A DNA stretch of 53,507 nucleotides from Firmicutes bacterium UBA5449 (GCA_002424305.1 DIQZ01000049.1:12714-66220); one strand, 5' to 3'. Positions 15,888-25,999 are shown, counted from the first letter of the stretch. Translations and numbers: made by a program. Notes: generated by a model not told the origin, from the sequence alone.

Positions 15888-17663
15888 ATGGATGAAGGAA
15901 GGATTATTAAGGTCTCAGGACCTTTAGTAATAGCAGAAGGAATGGGCAACGCAAAGATGTATGACGTGGTGCGGGTGAGCGATGAGAGGCTCATCGGCGA
16001 GGTTATAGAAATGCGCGGCGACAGGGCTTCAATCCAGGTCTACGAGGAGACAGCCGGCCTCGGACCCGGTGAACCGGTTTATACTACAGGCGAGGCTCTT
16101 TCCGTAGAGCTGGCACCCGGTCTTATAGAGGCAATATACGACGGAATCCAAAGGCCTCTTGATAAGATCAAAGACCATGTCGGTGACAGAATTGAACGTG
16201 GAATTGAGTTGCCCGGCATAGACCACGAGCGTAAGTGGCATTTTGAGCCTAGAGTGAAGCCGGGAGATTCCGTAGAACCCGGGGATATACTAGGTGTTGT
16301 CCAAGAGACTGTAGTTGTTGAGCACAGGATAATGGTTCCATATGGTGTCAGAGGCACGATTAAGGATATCAAAAAAGGCGAATTCACCGTTGTGGACGTA
16401 ATCGCGACTGTTGATACTGCAGATGGTGCAAGAGATGTTACCATGCTGACTCGCTGGCCGGTTCGAAGGGGACGGCCTTATGCTGAGAAACTTCCTCCCT
16501 ATGCGCCGCTTGTCACAGGACAGCGCATCATAGACATGTTTTTCCCGGTAGCAAAAGGAGGAGCTGCCTGCGTGCCGGGCCCGTTCGGTAGCGGTAAAAC
16601 AGTTGTCCAGCACCAGCTGGCAAGATGGGCTGACTCAGACATCATCGTTTATGTCGGCTGCGGGGAGCGCGGTAACGAGATGACAGAGGTGCTCATGGAT
16701 TTTCCGGAGCTCATTGACCCACGTACCGGCGAGCCTCTTATGAAGCGAACGACGCTTGTTGCAAATACCTCAGATATGCCTGTGGCAGCACGTGAGGCTT
16801 CAGTGTACACCGGTATTACTATAGCTGAGTACTTCCGTGATATGGGCTATAACGTAGCTCTTATGGCAGACTCAACTTCCAGGTGGGCTGAAGCGCTTCG
16901 CGAGATGTCCGGACGACTTGAAGAGATGCCCGGTGAAGAAGGTTACCCTGCCTACCTTGGTTCCAGGATAGCAGGATTCTATGAGCGCGCCGGACGCGTC
17001 AAGTGTCTCGGGACTGATGAGCGAGAAGGCTCATTGACTGTCATTGGAGCTGTTTCTCCTCCCGGTGGAGACTTGTCAGAGCCTGTTTCTCAGGCGACCC
17101 TAAGAGTAGCCAAGGTATTCTGGGGTCTGGATGCAACTTTGGCTGCGAGACGTCACTTTCCGGCAATCAACTGGTTAATCAGTTACTCGCTCTATCTCGA
17201 GCGTCTTGAGGACCAGATATCTAAGGCAATTGCAGCTGACTTCGGGGATTTACGCAAGGAAGCCATGCAACTCTTGCAGGAAGAGGCGGAGCTGGAGGAA
17301 ATCGTAAGACTTGTGGGTGTAGATGCGCTATCTGTCAAAGACAGGTTAACGCTGGAGACTGCAAAGTCCATTCGCGAAGACTTCCTGCACCAGAACGCGT
17401 ATCACGAGGTAGACACATATACGTCTCTCACCAAGCAAAGGCTTATGCTCAAGGCTATTCTTGATTTTCACCATTCTGCTCTCAACGCAGTCGAAGCAGG
17501 TGTTAGTTTTGATGCTACAATGGAGCTCAAAGTCCGTGACAGTATAGCCAGGATGAAGTACATTCCTGAAAATGAGCCGGAGAGACTAAACAGTGTGTTT
17601 GACGAGATGAAGGCGGCATTTGCCGGTCTGACCCAGGCAGTCGGGGGTGAGGAAGTTGCTTAA
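15888..17663 (+). CDS. ntpA: V-type ATPase catalytic subunit A
   Basis: 591 aa catalytic subunit of the A3B3 head. It has an N-terminal beta-barrel (about 1-70), the A-type-specific bulge domain (about 110-190) and the nucleotide-binding domain with P-loop GPFGSGKT near 231-238. GCGERGNEMTEVL supplies the catalytic glutamate region, and DSTSRWAEALRE and the SRIAGFYERAG region are also typical. The helical C-terminal domain is complete. ATG at 15888 has TAGGAG upstream. The end overlaps the start of subunit B. The enzyme may hydrolyse ATP to pump ions or make ATP; sequence does not decide. Confidence 0.97.
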   Translation: MDEGRIIKVSGPLVIAEGMGNAKMYDVVRVSDERLIGEVIEMRGDRASIQVYEETAGLGPGEPVYTTGEALSVELAPGLIEAIYDGIQRPLDKIKDHVGDRIERGIELPGIDHERKWHFEPRVKPGDSVEPGDILGVVQETVVVEHRIMVPYGVRGTIKDIKKGEFTVVDVIATVDTADGARDVTMLTRWPVRRGRPYAEKLPPYAPLVTGQRIIDMFFPVAKGGAACVPGPFGSGKTVVQHQLARWADSDIIVYVGCGERGNEMTEVLMDFPELIDPRTGEPLMKRTTLVANTSDMPVAAREASVYTGITIAEYFRDMGYNVALMADSTSRWAEALREMSGRLEEMPGEEGYPAYLGSRIAGFYERAGRVKCLGTDEREGSLTVIGAVSPPGGDLSEPVSQATLRVAKVFWGLDATLAARRHFPAINWLISYSLYLERLEDQISKAIAADFGDLRKEAMQLLQEEAELEEIVRLVGVDALSVKDRLTLETAKSIREDFLHQNAYHEVDTYTSLTKQRLMLKAILDFHHSALNAVEAGVSFDATMELKVRDSIARMKYIPENEPERLNSVFDEMKAAFAGLTQAVGGEEVA

Positions 17664-19038
17664 AGAATATCGTACAGTCTCCGAAGTTGCCGGCCCACTC
17701 ATGGTGGTGGAGCAGGTCGAAGGTGTTAAGTACGGTGAACTTGTAGAGATAGAGGTTTCCAAAGACGAAGTCAGACGAGGCAGAGTGCTGGAAGCAGACG
17801 GTTCCAAGGCTCTGGTTCAGCTATTCGAAGGATCAGCCGGCCTGAATCTTGCCTCAGCCAAAGTGAGATTCCTCGGACGAGGTATAGAGCTTGGCGTGTC
17901 TATGGATATGTTAGGCCGGGTCTTTGACGGATTCGGCAGGCCAAGGGACGGGGGCCCGCAGATTATCCCTGAGAAGAAGGTGGATATCAACGGAAACCCC
18001 ATAAATCCGTATGCCAGGGACTATCCTTCAGAATTCATTCAGACGGGAATCTCTGCGATAGACGGGTTGAATACCCTAGTAAGGGGACAGAAACTTCCTA
18101 TTTTCTCAGGCTCCGGACTTCCCCATGCTGCTCTTGCTGCTCAAATAGCAAGGCAAGCAAGAGTTCTTGGCACAGATGAGAAGTTCAGCGTTGTATTTGG
18201 TGCGATGGGTATTACGTTTGAAGAAGCTGATTATTTTATCTCAGACTTCAGACGAACCGGAGCTATTGAGCGTGCGGTGCTTTTTGTCAATCTTGCTGAT
18301 GACCCGGCTATTGAAAGGATATCCACCCCGAGAATGGCTCTTACTGCTGCAGAATACTTGGCATTTGAAAAAGACATGCACGTGCTTGTTATCCTTACTG
18401 ACATAACTAACTATGCAGAGGCTTTAAGAGAAGTTTCCGCAGCACGAATGGAAGTGCCGGGGCGGCGTGGATATCCCGGATACATGTATACAGACCTTGC
18501 CAGTATTTATGAGAGGGCAGGACGTATTAAGGGACGGAAAGGGTCTATCACTCAGATTCCCATTCTCACTATGCCTGAGGATGACAAGACCCATCCTATT
18601 GTAGACCTGACAGGCTATATTACTGAAGGTCAGATAATCCTTGCCAGAGAGCTACATCGTAAAGGCATATACCCGCCTATTGATGTTTTGCCGTCCTTAT
18701 CCAGGTTGAAAGACAAAGGGATCGGTGAGGGAAAGACGAGAGAGGATCATGCTGATACCATGAACCAGCTTTACGCTGCTTATGCCAGAGGGAAAGATGC
18801 AAAAGAACTTGCAGCTATCCTCGGTGAGGCTGCGCTCTCTGAAGATGACAAGAACTTCTCTAAGTTTGCCGATGAGTTTGAGACAATATATGTAAATCAA
18901 GACATTGAAGAGAACAGGACTATTGAGGAGACACTTGATCTGGGCTGGGAACTCTTGACGCTTCTACCTGTTAGAGAGCTAAAGAGGATCCGGGAGGAGT
19001 ACATCGAGAAATACCTGCCGAAGACGCGTCCGGCGTAA
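17656..19038 (+). CDS. ntpB: V-type ATPase subunit B (non-catalytic)
   Basis: 460 aa. Begins LKEYRTVSEVAGPLMVVE, typical of V/A-type B subunits. It lacks a P-loop: the equivalent position reads IFSGSGLPHAALAAQIARQ, as expected for the non-catalytic subunit. Also present are LTDITNYAEALREVSAARME and GYMYTDLASIYERAG. TTG at 17656 with GGGGGTGA five bases upstream is preferred over GTG at 17647, which lies in the ribosome site itself. It overlaps the subunit A end by eight bases. Confidence 0.96.
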   Translation: MLKEYRTVSEVAGPLMVVEQVEGVKYGELVEIEVSKDEVRRGRVLEADGSKALVQLFEGSAGLNLASAKVRFLGRGIELGVSMDMLGRVFDGFGRPRDGGPQIIPEKKVDINGNPINPYARDYPSEFIQTGISAIDGLNTLVRGQKLPIFSGSGLPHAALAAQIARQARVLGTDEKFSVVFGAMGITFEEADYFISDFRRTGAIERAVLFVNLADDPAIERISTPRMALTAAEYLAFEKDMHVLVILTDITNYAEALREVSAARMEVPGRRGYPGYMYTDLASIYERAGRIKGRKGSITQIPILTMPEDDKTHPIVDLTGYITEGQIILARELHRKGIYPPIDVLPSLSRLKDKGIGEGKTREDHADTMNQLYAAYARGKDAKELAAILGEAALSEDDKNFSKFADEFETIYVNQDIEENRTIEETLDLGWELLTLLPVRELKRIREEYIEKYLPKTRPA

Positions 19039-19101
19039 CAAAGGATGCATTAAGGGTGGGTATTGCCCGGTACAGGAGGGAGGCTTAGCTCCGGAGCAGC
19101 T

Positions 19102-19734
19102 ATGGAAATTAGAGTAAGCGCCACACGGATGCAGCTTCTTGCTACAAGAAAGCGTCTGGTGATGGCAGAACGTGGACATAAATTGCTGAAAGATAAGCTG
19201 GATGAGCTTATGAAGCACTTTCTCGAATTGATAAGGGCAGAAGGTGAACTCCGCGAGGAGGTAGAGGCGGCCCTTGTTCGAGCGCTACCTGCGTTCCTCG
19301 AAGCAAGAGCTACGATGAGCAGAGAAGCGATGGAAGGAGCTCTCCTGGTTTCCAGGGCTCAATCCAAGATAGATGCGACCTCGAGAAACATCATGAACGT
19401 GAAGGTGCCTGAGCTTACATGGGTAATCGGTGAAGCACAGGACGTGTATCCTTATGGATTCTATGGGACTTCTGCGGCTTTGGACGATGCTGTGGAAGGC
19501 CTTACAAAGATTGTGCCAAAGCTGGTGGAACTGGCAGAAGTTGAGAAAACCATTGAACTCCTTGCTGATGAATTGGAGAAGACCAGGCGCAGGGTTAATG
19601 CCTTGGAGTATGTGGTTATCCCTAATCTCGAGGAGACAGCCAGATATATTGTGATGAAGCTTGACGAGGTTGAGAGGGGAAACCTGACACGTCTCATGAA
19701 GGTCAAGGAAATAGTCAGGGAGAAGAGAGCCTAA
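19102..19734 (+). CDS. ntpD: V-type ATPase subunit D (central shaft)
   Basis: 210 aa, two long helices forming the rotating shaft inside A3B3. The family start MEIRVSATRMQLLATRKRL and a late RRVNALEYVVIPNLEET are diagnostic. ATG at 19102 has GGAG six bases upstream; the longer frame to TTG 19063 has no family match. Last gene of the operon, followed by a strong terminator at 19788. No homologues of the extra enterococcal genes ntpH and ntpJ lie here. Confidence 0.95.
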   Translation: MEIRVSATRMQLLATRKRLVMAERGHKLLKDKLDELMKHFLELIRAEGELREEVEAALVRALPAFLEARATMSREAMEGALLVSRAQSKIDATSRNIMNVKVPELTWVIGEAQDVYPYGFYGTSAALDDAVEGLTKIVPKLVELAEVEKTIELLADELEKTRRRVNALEYVVIPNLEETARYIVMKLDEVERGNLTRLMKVKEIVREKRA

Positions 19735-19787
19735 TCAACACGTGAGTTAATTGTGGAGCTGTCAGGCTTCTTGTGAGGCACCAAATT

Positions 19788-19839
19788 CGCCCCCTATGCT
19801 TGAGATTGGGCGCTAAATGATAGGGGGCGTTTTGTCTTT
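19788..19839 (+). terminator. Rho-independent terminator of the V-ATPase operon
   Basis: CGCCCCCTAT (19788-19797) and ATAGGGGGCG (19820-19829) form a perfect 10-bp stem, followed by TTTTGTCTTT. Confidence 0.9.
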
Positions 19840-19875
19840 GGAAAATCGGAGAAGCTAATCCCGAGGTGATTGTAT

Positions 19876-21150
19876 ATGCTTTCCATAAAGTCAATGGAAA
19901 ATGGCCTTCGTGTTGTGACCTATGAGATGCCACAGATGCGTTCAGCGTCTTGCTCTATCTGGATTGGTGCAGGTGCCAGGTATGAAACGCCGGAGATAGG
20001 CGGAATTTCCCACTTTATCGAGCACATCCTCTTTAAAGGGACAAAGCGACGTAAGGATAACTTAGAGATATCCCAGGCAATAGAAGGCGTAGGAGGATCC
20101 ATTAACGGTTTTACGGATAAGGAAGTTACATGCTACTTGGTAAAAGTGCCGTCTGACGAATTCTTGTTAGGTATTGACGTCCTCGCAGATATTGTCTTAG
20201 ATTCTCTTTTTCAGGAGGAATCTGTAGAAAGAGAGCGAGGAGTCATTATTGAAGAGATCAAGATGGTAAGAGACAGGCCTGACTCATGGGTTCACGTGAT
20301 TTTGGAAGATTTGGTATGGCCTGATCATCCCATGGGAAGAAGCACGGCAGGTACTGAGGATTCAGTTGCTGCCATGTCCAGGCAGACAATTCTTGATTAC
20401 TTCAACTCATTTTATCATCCCGGGAATATTGTCGTGTCAGTTGCCGGAAACGTGTCTCAAGAAGAGGTAACCCGTGCTGTAGTCGGGTTCTTTCAAGGAA
20501 GGGAAGGCCGTGACAAGAAGACATTTCTGCAGACTGATACTAAGATCCAAGGCCCGTCAGTCCGAGTGGAGAATCGCGATACCAAGCAAGCTAACGTAGC
20601 GTTAGGGTTTCCTGCATATGACAGGCTTCACCCTCAGCGTTATGCACTGGAGCTCCTCAATGTGGTCTTAGGTTGGGGCATGAGTTCCAGACTGTTCCAG
20701 GAGGTTCGAGTGAAGAGAGGACTTGCCTATTCAGTGGGTTCCCAGTACTCATCATACCTTGACACAGGTATATTGCGGGTTTATGCAGGGGTTGACCCCG
20801 AAAAGGGCAGGGATGCAGTGACCGTCATTCTTGAGCAGTTGGCGAGAATTCGGGAAGAGTCCATAGCTGACAATGAGCTTCGCATGGCAAAGGATTTCTA
20901 CAAGGGCAGCCTTTCATTGCGATTGGAGGATACCCTAAGTCTGGCTCTCAGAAATGGTGAGCACATGGTGTTATCAGGCAAGATAATCTCTGTCGAGGAA
21001 GTGCTTGAACGAATTGAGGCTGTCACTTGCGAAGATATCCGGAATGTTGCAGGGGATTTGCTTAAGAAAGAGAAGCTAAGTTTAGCTGCAGTCGGCCCTT
21101 TTGAGGGATATGACGAGGTCATGGGAGTAATAGACTCATCTGTGCTATAA
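19876..21150 (+). CDS. M16 family zinc peptidase
   Basis: 424 aa insulinase/processing-peptidase family protein. The inverted zinc motif HxxEH is His46-Phe-Ile-Glu49-His50, and the third ligand glutamate lies about 75 residues on in the RGVIIEEIKMVRDRP region. The second, inactive half has the usual R/Y pair region VKRGLAYSVGSQYSSY. Bacterial members of this size (YmxG-like) work as cytoplasmic dimers; the substrate is unknown. ATG at 19876 has GAGGTG seven bases upstream. It follows the V-ATPase terminator, so it has its own promoter, which I could not pin down. Confidence 0.92.
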   Translation: MLSIKSMENGLRVVTYEMPQMRSASCSIWIGAGARYETPEIGGISHFIEHILFKGTKRRKDNLEISQAIEGVGGSINGFTDKEVTCYLVKVPSDEFLLGIDVLADIVLDSLFQEESVERERGVIIEEIKMVRDRPDSWVHVILEDLVWPDHPMGRSTAGTEDSVAAMSRQTILDYFNSFYHPGNIVVSVAGNVSQEEVTRAVVGFFQGREGRDKKTFLQTDTKIQGPSVRVENRDTKQANVALGFPAYDRLHPQRYALELLNVVLGWGMSSRLFQEVRVKRGLAYSVGSQYSSYLDTGILRVYAGVDPEKGRDAVTVILEQLARIREESIADNELRMAKDFYKGSLSLRLEDTLSLALRNGEHMVLSGKIISVEEVLERIEAVTCEDIRNVAGDLLKKEKLSLAAVGPFEGYDEVMGVIDSSVL

Positions 21151-21206
21151 TAAAAAGGTGTATCAGAATTAACATCCGGTGAACCGACTCGCAGGAGGGT
21201 AGCAGG

Positions 21207-22901
21207 TTGTACAATGTAGTTGACGATGTAAGATGTGAAATCAGAAGCGCAATTATCGTCGGCCTCAAGAGAGGTGGCATTCTCCCGATACCGGGGGATT
21301 TGCCGGGTATCGATATCCCCGTGGAGTATACGCGTGAGAGGGCCCATGGCGATTTTGCCACACCCATCGCCCTTATGCTGGCAGGAAAGGTAAAGAGGAA
21401 GCCTCGGGATATTGCGGAAGCAATAGCTGACAATATGGAAATAGCAAAAGGCAAGACCCGTTATATTCAGCGCGTGGAAGTGGCAGGTCCCGGATTCATC
21501 AATTTCTTCCTTGATCGAAAGTGGCTGGAAGACGTGTTGAGAGTCGTTATCTCAGCCGGTCCCCAATACGGCAGATCAGGTGTAGGATGTGGCAAGCGGA
21601 TTCAATTGGAGTTTGTCAGCGCAAATCCTACCGGGCCTATGAACATAGTAAATGCCAGAGCTGCTGCAGTAGGCGCAAGTTTAGCAAATATCTTGAAGGC
21701 ATCAGGACATGATGTGTCCACCGAATATTACGTAAATGATGCCGGAAATCAGATTAACGTGCTCGGCACTTCTGTGGAGCTGAGATATCTCGAACTTAAA
21801 GGGGAAGACGTCACGTTTCCTGAGTGGGGGTATCAGGGTTCGTACATAGTTGACATAGCTCGTCTGGCTATGGATAAGTATGACAAGAAGCTTAAAGCTA
21901 TGGCTGCAGAAGAGAGAACCCGGTTCTTCTGTGATTTTGCTCTCACCCAAATGCTTGCTGATCAAAAGGCTTCTCTTTCCCGTTTTGGGGTTGAGTTTGA
22001 CGTATGGTTCAGTGAGAGAAAGCTTGTAGAAGGAGGCGCTGTCTCCCGCGTTATTGAGCTCTTAAAGCAAAGAGGCATGGTATACGATGAAGACGGTGCC
22101 TCTTGGTTGCGTACCACTGAATTTGGAGATGAGAAAGACAGAGTCCTTGTAAAAAGTGACGGAGACTATACATATCTTGCCGGAGACATAGCTTATCACA
22201 AAAACAAGTTGGAACGTGGATTTGAGCTGCTAATTAACATATGGGGCCCTGATCACCATGGGCACGTGGTGCCAACTCGGGCAGGTCTGCAGGCTCTGGG
22301 ATATCCAGGTGGCAGTCTGGAAGTACTACTCTTGCAATTCCTTTCCCTCATGTCTGAAGGAGAACGTGTCAAAATGTCGAAACGTGCCGGAGAGTTCATT
22401 ACTATGGACGATCTCATAGATGAGGTCGGTAGTGACGCAGCTCGCTACTTTCTACTGATGAGGAATATCGAGAGTCACCTGGAGTTTGATCTCAGTCTTG
22501 CCAAAGAGCATTCGCAGGCTAACCCCGTCTACTATATCCAGTATGCCCATGCCAGGATTTCCAGTATCTTCAGGCAGGCTGAGGAGAGAAACATGAATCT
22601 TGATGATTTGGATGAACTTGACCTGTCGAATCTTACAGAAGATGCTGAACTTGATATCATGAGAAAGCTTGCATCCTATCCTGACGAGGTAGTCATCAGC
22701 GCATTTGAGCGTGCACCAAATCGATTGGCAGGTTACGCATTGGATCTTGCAGGGCTTTTCCATTCTCTTTACAATAGTCACAGAGTAATCGGTGAAGATT
22801 CAGATTTGACTATGGCGAGACTTGCGCTTTCCCGTGCGGTTCAGACAGTGCTTGCCAATGTCCTAGGCCTCCTTGGTATATCTGCTCCTCATGAGATGTA
22901 G
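21207..22901 (+). CDS. argS: Arginyl-tRNA synthetase
   Basis: 564 aa class I synthetase that charges tRNA-Arg. The N-terminal Add-1 domain (about 1-110) is followed by the catalytic core with EFVSANPTGP. The HIGH signature that should come next reads Asn146-Ile-Val-Asn149 in PMNIVNARAA, so both histidines are replaced. The KMSKR loop is intact (VKMSKRAGEF), and GPDHHGHVVP and the helical DALR anticodon domain (AHARISSIFRQ onward) are present. Start is TTG at 21207 with AGGAGGG seven bases upstream. It is likely co-transcribed with the membrane-protein gene 32 bp downstream. The gene looks complete; the HIGH variant is the only oddity. Confidence 0.95.
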   Translation: MYNVVDDVRCEIRSAIIVGLKRGGILPIPGDLPGIDIPVEYTRERAHGDFATPIALMLAGKVKRKPRDIAEAIADNMEIAKGKTRYIQRVEVAGPGFINFFLDRKWLEDVLRVVISAGPQYGRSGVGCGKRIQLEFVSANPTGPMNIVNARAAAVGASLANILKASGHDVSTEYYVNDAGNQINVLGTSVELRYLELKGEDVTFPEWGYQGSYIVDIARLAMDKYDKKLKAMAAEERTRFFCDFALTQMLADQKASLSRFGVEFDVWFSERKLVEGGAVSRVIELLKQRGMVYDEDGASWLRTTEFGDEKDRVLVKSDGDYTYLAGDIAYHKNKLERGFELLINIWGPDHHGHVVPTRAGLQALGYPGGSLEVLLLQFLSLMSEGERVKMSKRAGEFITMDDLIDEVGSDAARYFLLMRNIESHLEFDLSLAKEHSQANPVYYIQYAHARISSIFRQAEERNMNLDDLDELDLSNLTEDAELDIMRKLASYPDEVVISAFERAPNRLAGYALDLAGLFHSLYNSHRVIGEDSDLTMARLALSRAVQTVLANVLGLLGISAPHEM

Positions 22902-22933
22902 AACCGGGAAAATACTGAAGCTGGAGATTAATC

Positions 22934-23665
22934 ATGAAGGGATTTAGAGACGAGATTCGGAAAGCAGGGGCTGTCATCCTTGGCGCGCTCAAGGATACTT
23001 ACGGATACCTAGGCACCGTGCTGTTGATAAGTGTTGCTTGGTTTGCCGCAGCATCCGGAGTAGTGTTTCTCATGAGTACGCTTGTGGAATCTCTCCTTGT
23101 CACTTTGCCGATAGTGATTGTCTTGACATCTCCGTTAATAGGTGCAGGCTTTTATGTAACAAGTCTCATCCTTAGGGAACAGTACGTTGTGCCAAGAGAC
23201 TTTCTTGAAGGCCTTAAGAAGTTCTTCTGGAGAAGCTTGGCTATAACCGGTACTCAAATTGCCCTTGCAAGTGTCTTAGTACTTGATATAGTATGGTTCT
23301 TGGCAAAGCCTATGTGGCTATCAAAGATAATCGGCGGGGTGTTTGTTTACGTCTTGCTGTTTATTGCTATGATTTCTCTGTATTTGTTTCCTGTTGCAAT
23401 CAATCAGGACGCCGGGTTCAGGCAAACCCTTAAGAACGCTGCATTGCTTACACTCGCTAACCCTTTTTATTCTTTGGTTATCACGATATCTCAGGTAGTA
23501 GTGGCTGTTCTGTGCCTAAGGTTTGTCCCGCCTGTATTTTCCATGTCATACTTGGGTTTTATTGGGCTTATGGGAAATAGGGCTACAATGGTTCTCTTTG
23601 AACGCTACGGTGTGATTCCTAATACAGAGGAGGAAGGGCAAAATGGCAGCGAAGCTTCAGATTAA
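22934..23665 (+). CDS. Multi-pass membrane protein (YesL/DUF624-like layout)
   Basis: 243 aa with five to six predicted membrane helices: about 24-48, 50-76, 100-124, 130-155, 172-195 and perhaps 196-215. The overall plan, a short charged N-terminus and a conserved-looking TSPLIGAGFYVTSLIL, resembles YesL/DUF624 proteins, but I cannot confirm the family. No transporter signature or catalytic motif is seen. ATG at 22934 has GGAG upstream. It overlaps the next gene by 23 bases, so the two are probably translated together. Confidence 0.6.
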   Translation: MKGFRDEIRKAGAVILGALKDTYGYLGTVLLISVAWFAAASGVVFLMSTLVESLLVTLPIVIVLTSPLIGAGFYVTSLILREQYVVPRDFLEGLKKFFWRSLAITGTQIALASVLVLDIVWFLAKPMWLSKIIGGVFVYVLLFIAMISLYLFPVAINQDAGFRQTLKNAALLTLANPFYSLVITISQVVVAVLCLRFVPPVFSMSYLGFIGLMGNRATMVLFERYGVIPNTEEEGQNGSEASD

Positions 23666-24293
23666 GTGGTTTGGCCATGCATGTTTCCTAATATCTTCGC
23701 CGTCCGGCGTAAAGATCCTTACTGACCCATTTGATGAGACTGTAGGATATCGTCTTCCTGATACGTACGCGGATATTGTAACGTCCAGTCACGATCATTT
23801 TGACCATAACAATGTTTCTGTGGCAAGAGGGAATCCGCAAATTCTAAAAGCTCAGGGAGAATACAAGGATGACAAAGTTAGTATTTCTTCTGTTGAAACT
23901 TGGCATGACACTGAACAGGGCGCGAAGCGCGGCAAGAACCAGGTGTTCATAATTCAAGTGGACGGTGTCAGGATAGTCCATATGGGCGATATCGGACACG
24001 ATCCAACCCCGTCCCAGCTTGAGGCTATCGGTGAAGCAGACGTACTTCTCGTGCCTTGCGGGGGGCGCTACACTATTGATGCAGCAGGCGCCATAAGACT
24101 TGTTTCAGCCATCAAGCCAAAAGTCGTAATACCTATGCATTATAAGACAGAGACGATTCGTGATTGGCCTATCGCGGAAGCGGATGAGTTCCTTCGAGGT
24201 TTTGATAACGTAGTAAGGTTAGATTGTGCTAAGCTTGAGTTAGCCCCGGATGCGCTACCTGAGGATACTACAGTATACGTGTTAAAGCTGTAA
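23643..24293 (+). CDS. Metallo-beta-lactamase-fold hydrolase (UPF0173/YtkL type)
   Basis: 216 aa cytoplasmic protein of the UPF0173 family. KWFGHACFLISSPSG opens the fold. SSHDHFDHNN is the HxHxDH metal motif, with further ligands in HMGDIGHDP and IPMHYKT near the end. The family resembles the UlaG lactonase, but its substrate is not established. ATG at 23643 has GAGGAAGGG upstream inside the preceding membrane-protein gene. Confidence 0.88.
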   Translation: MAAKLQIKWFGHACFLISSPSGVKILTDPFDETVGYRLPDTYADIVTSSHDHFDHNNVSVARGNPQILKAQGEYKDDKVSISSVETWHDTEQGAKRGKNQVFIIQVDGVRIVHMGDIGHDPTPSQLEAIGEADVLLVPCGGRYTIDAAGAIRLVSAIKPKVVIPMHYKTETIRDWPIAEADEFLRGFDNVVRLDCAKLELAPDALPEDTTVYVLKL

Positions 24294-24376
24294 TCAACTT
24301 CTAAGAATAGATATTGCTCCGGGGAATAATTTACGTAACTCAGTGGCTGTATTCGTGGCAGGAGGGAAAGGGAACT

Positions 24377-25999
24377 TTGGCAAAGTATGTATTTGTAACA
24401 GGCGGAGTTGTGTCAGGATTAGGTAAGGGCGTTACTGCCGCATCCATAGGGAGGCTCTTGAAAAGTCGAGGCCTCGAAGTGACTGCGTTGAAGCTGGATC
24501 CATACATTAATGTGGATCCCGGCACAATGAGTCCATATCAACACGGAGAGGTATTTGTCACAGAGGATGGTGCTGAGACTGACCTGGATCTTGGACACTA
24601 TGAGCGCTTTATTGATGTAGATCTTGCCAGAGGTAATAACATTACTACAGGCATGATATATTGGTCCATAATCAACCAAGAGCGAAAAGGCGGTTTCTTA
24701 GGTGGGACTGTTCAGGTTATCCCACATGTAACAAACGAGATCAAGTCCAGGATTACTCAGGCAGGAGAAGAATCCGAGGCTGACGTTGTGTTAGTTGAAA
24801 TCGGGGGCACAGTCGGCGATATTGAGAGTTTGCCTTTTCTCGAAGCTATCAGGCAGCTCCGTAGCGAGCTGGGACGTGAAAGCGTCATGTACATACATGT
24901 GACTTTGGTTCCTTATCTCAGGGTAGCCGGCGAGTTAAAAACAAAGCCTACGCAGCATAGTGTCAAGGAGCTTCGAAGTATCGGGATACAACCTGACGTG
25001 ATAGTCGCCAGATCTGAATGTCCCCTGTCTGATGAGATAAAAGCAAAAATCGCTCTGTTTTGCGACATAGATGAACGTGCAGTAATACCCAATCTTGATG
25101 CAGAGACTATGTATGAGGTTCCCTTGGCTTTTGAGAAAGAAGGCCTTGATGATATTGTTATAGAACGACTTAGCCTTCAAGATCTGGCCGGTGAGAGAGA
25201 TCTTTCAGAGTGGAGAAACATGGTCTTTGGGTTGCTTAACCCCAAGCGTGTCGTCAGCGTGGCTATTGTAGGGAAGTATGTAGCATTGCCTGATGCCTAC
25301 TTGAGTGTTGTTGAGGCCTTGAGACATGCAGGAGTAACCTATGAGACTCAGGTAGACATTTCCTGGATTGATTCCGAGCTTTTGGAAACTGATGACCCGA
25401 AGAAGGTTATCGGTGATGTCCACGGTATTATCGTTCCGGGCGGATTCGGATGTAGAGGTGTAGAAGGCAAGATTATCGCTGCGCGTTACGCCAGAGAGAA
25501 TAAAGTGCCTTTCTTCGGGCTTTGTTTGGGGCTTCAATGTGCTGTGGTGGAATATGCCAGATCAGTCTTAGGGCTGGAAAATGCAAATACCACTGAGTGC
25601 GACCCCGATACCCCTCATCCGATAGTCCAGTGTCTTCCGGGGCAGGAGGGAGTTGAAGAACTCGGTGGTACTATGAGACTTGGCTCCTTGCCATGTAAGA
25701 TCATGCCGGGTTCTTTGGCAAACGCTGCTTACATGGAGGACATTATCTATGAGCGACACAGACATAGGTTCGAAATCAATACCTCTTACAAGGACATGTT
25801 GGAAGCAGCAGGTATGGTAACAACGGGAATGTCCCTTGACGGTGATCATGTGGAGATTGTTGAGTTGAAAGGACACCCGTGGTTCCTGGGAACTCAATTT
25901 CATCCCGAGTTTAGGTCGAGGCCGAACCGTCCTCATCCTCTTTTCTCTCAGTTTGTTCAGGCATGTCTAAAACACGCAGGGTTTAACCGGGAGGTCTAA
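24377..25999 (+). CDS. pyrG: CTP synthase (glutamine-hydrolysing)
   Basis: 540 aa; makes CTP from UTP, ATP and glutamine. The synthetase half begins KYVFVTGGVVSGLGKG and contains KLDPYINVDPGTMSP. The class I glutaminase half has the nucleophile Cys in FFGLCLGLQ and the His-Glu pair in QFHPEF. Start taken as TTG at 24377, with GGAGGGAAAGGG just upstream, because family members begin at this Lys-Tyr-Val; the frame extends to 24314 without support. It is followed by a 430-base gap before rho. Confidence 0.97.
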   Translation: MAKYVFVTGGVVSGLGKGVTAASIGRLLKSRGLEVTALKLDPYINVDPGTMSPYQHGEVFVTEDGAETDLDLGHYERFIDVDLARGNNITTGMIYWSIINQERKGGFLGGTVQVIPHVTNEIKSRITQAGEESEADVVLVEIGGTVGDIESLPFLEAIRQLRSELGRESVMYIHVTLVPYLRVAGELKTKPTQHSVKELRSIGIQPDVIVARSECPLSDEIKAKIALFCDIDERAVIPNLDAETMYEVPLAFEKEGLDDIVIERLSLQDLAGERDLSEWRNMVFGLLNPKRVVSVAIVGKYVALPDAYLSVVEALRHAGVTYETQVDISWIDSELLETDDPKKVIGDVHGIIVPGGFGCRGVEGKIIAARYARENKVPFFGLCLGLQCAVVEYARSVLGLENANTTECDPDTPHPIVQCLPGQEGVEELGGTMRLGSLPCKIMPGSLANAAYMEDIIYERHRHRFEINTSYKDMLEAAGMVTTGMSLDGDHVEIVELKGHPWFLGTQFHPEFRSRPNRPHPLFSQFVQACLKHAGFNREV

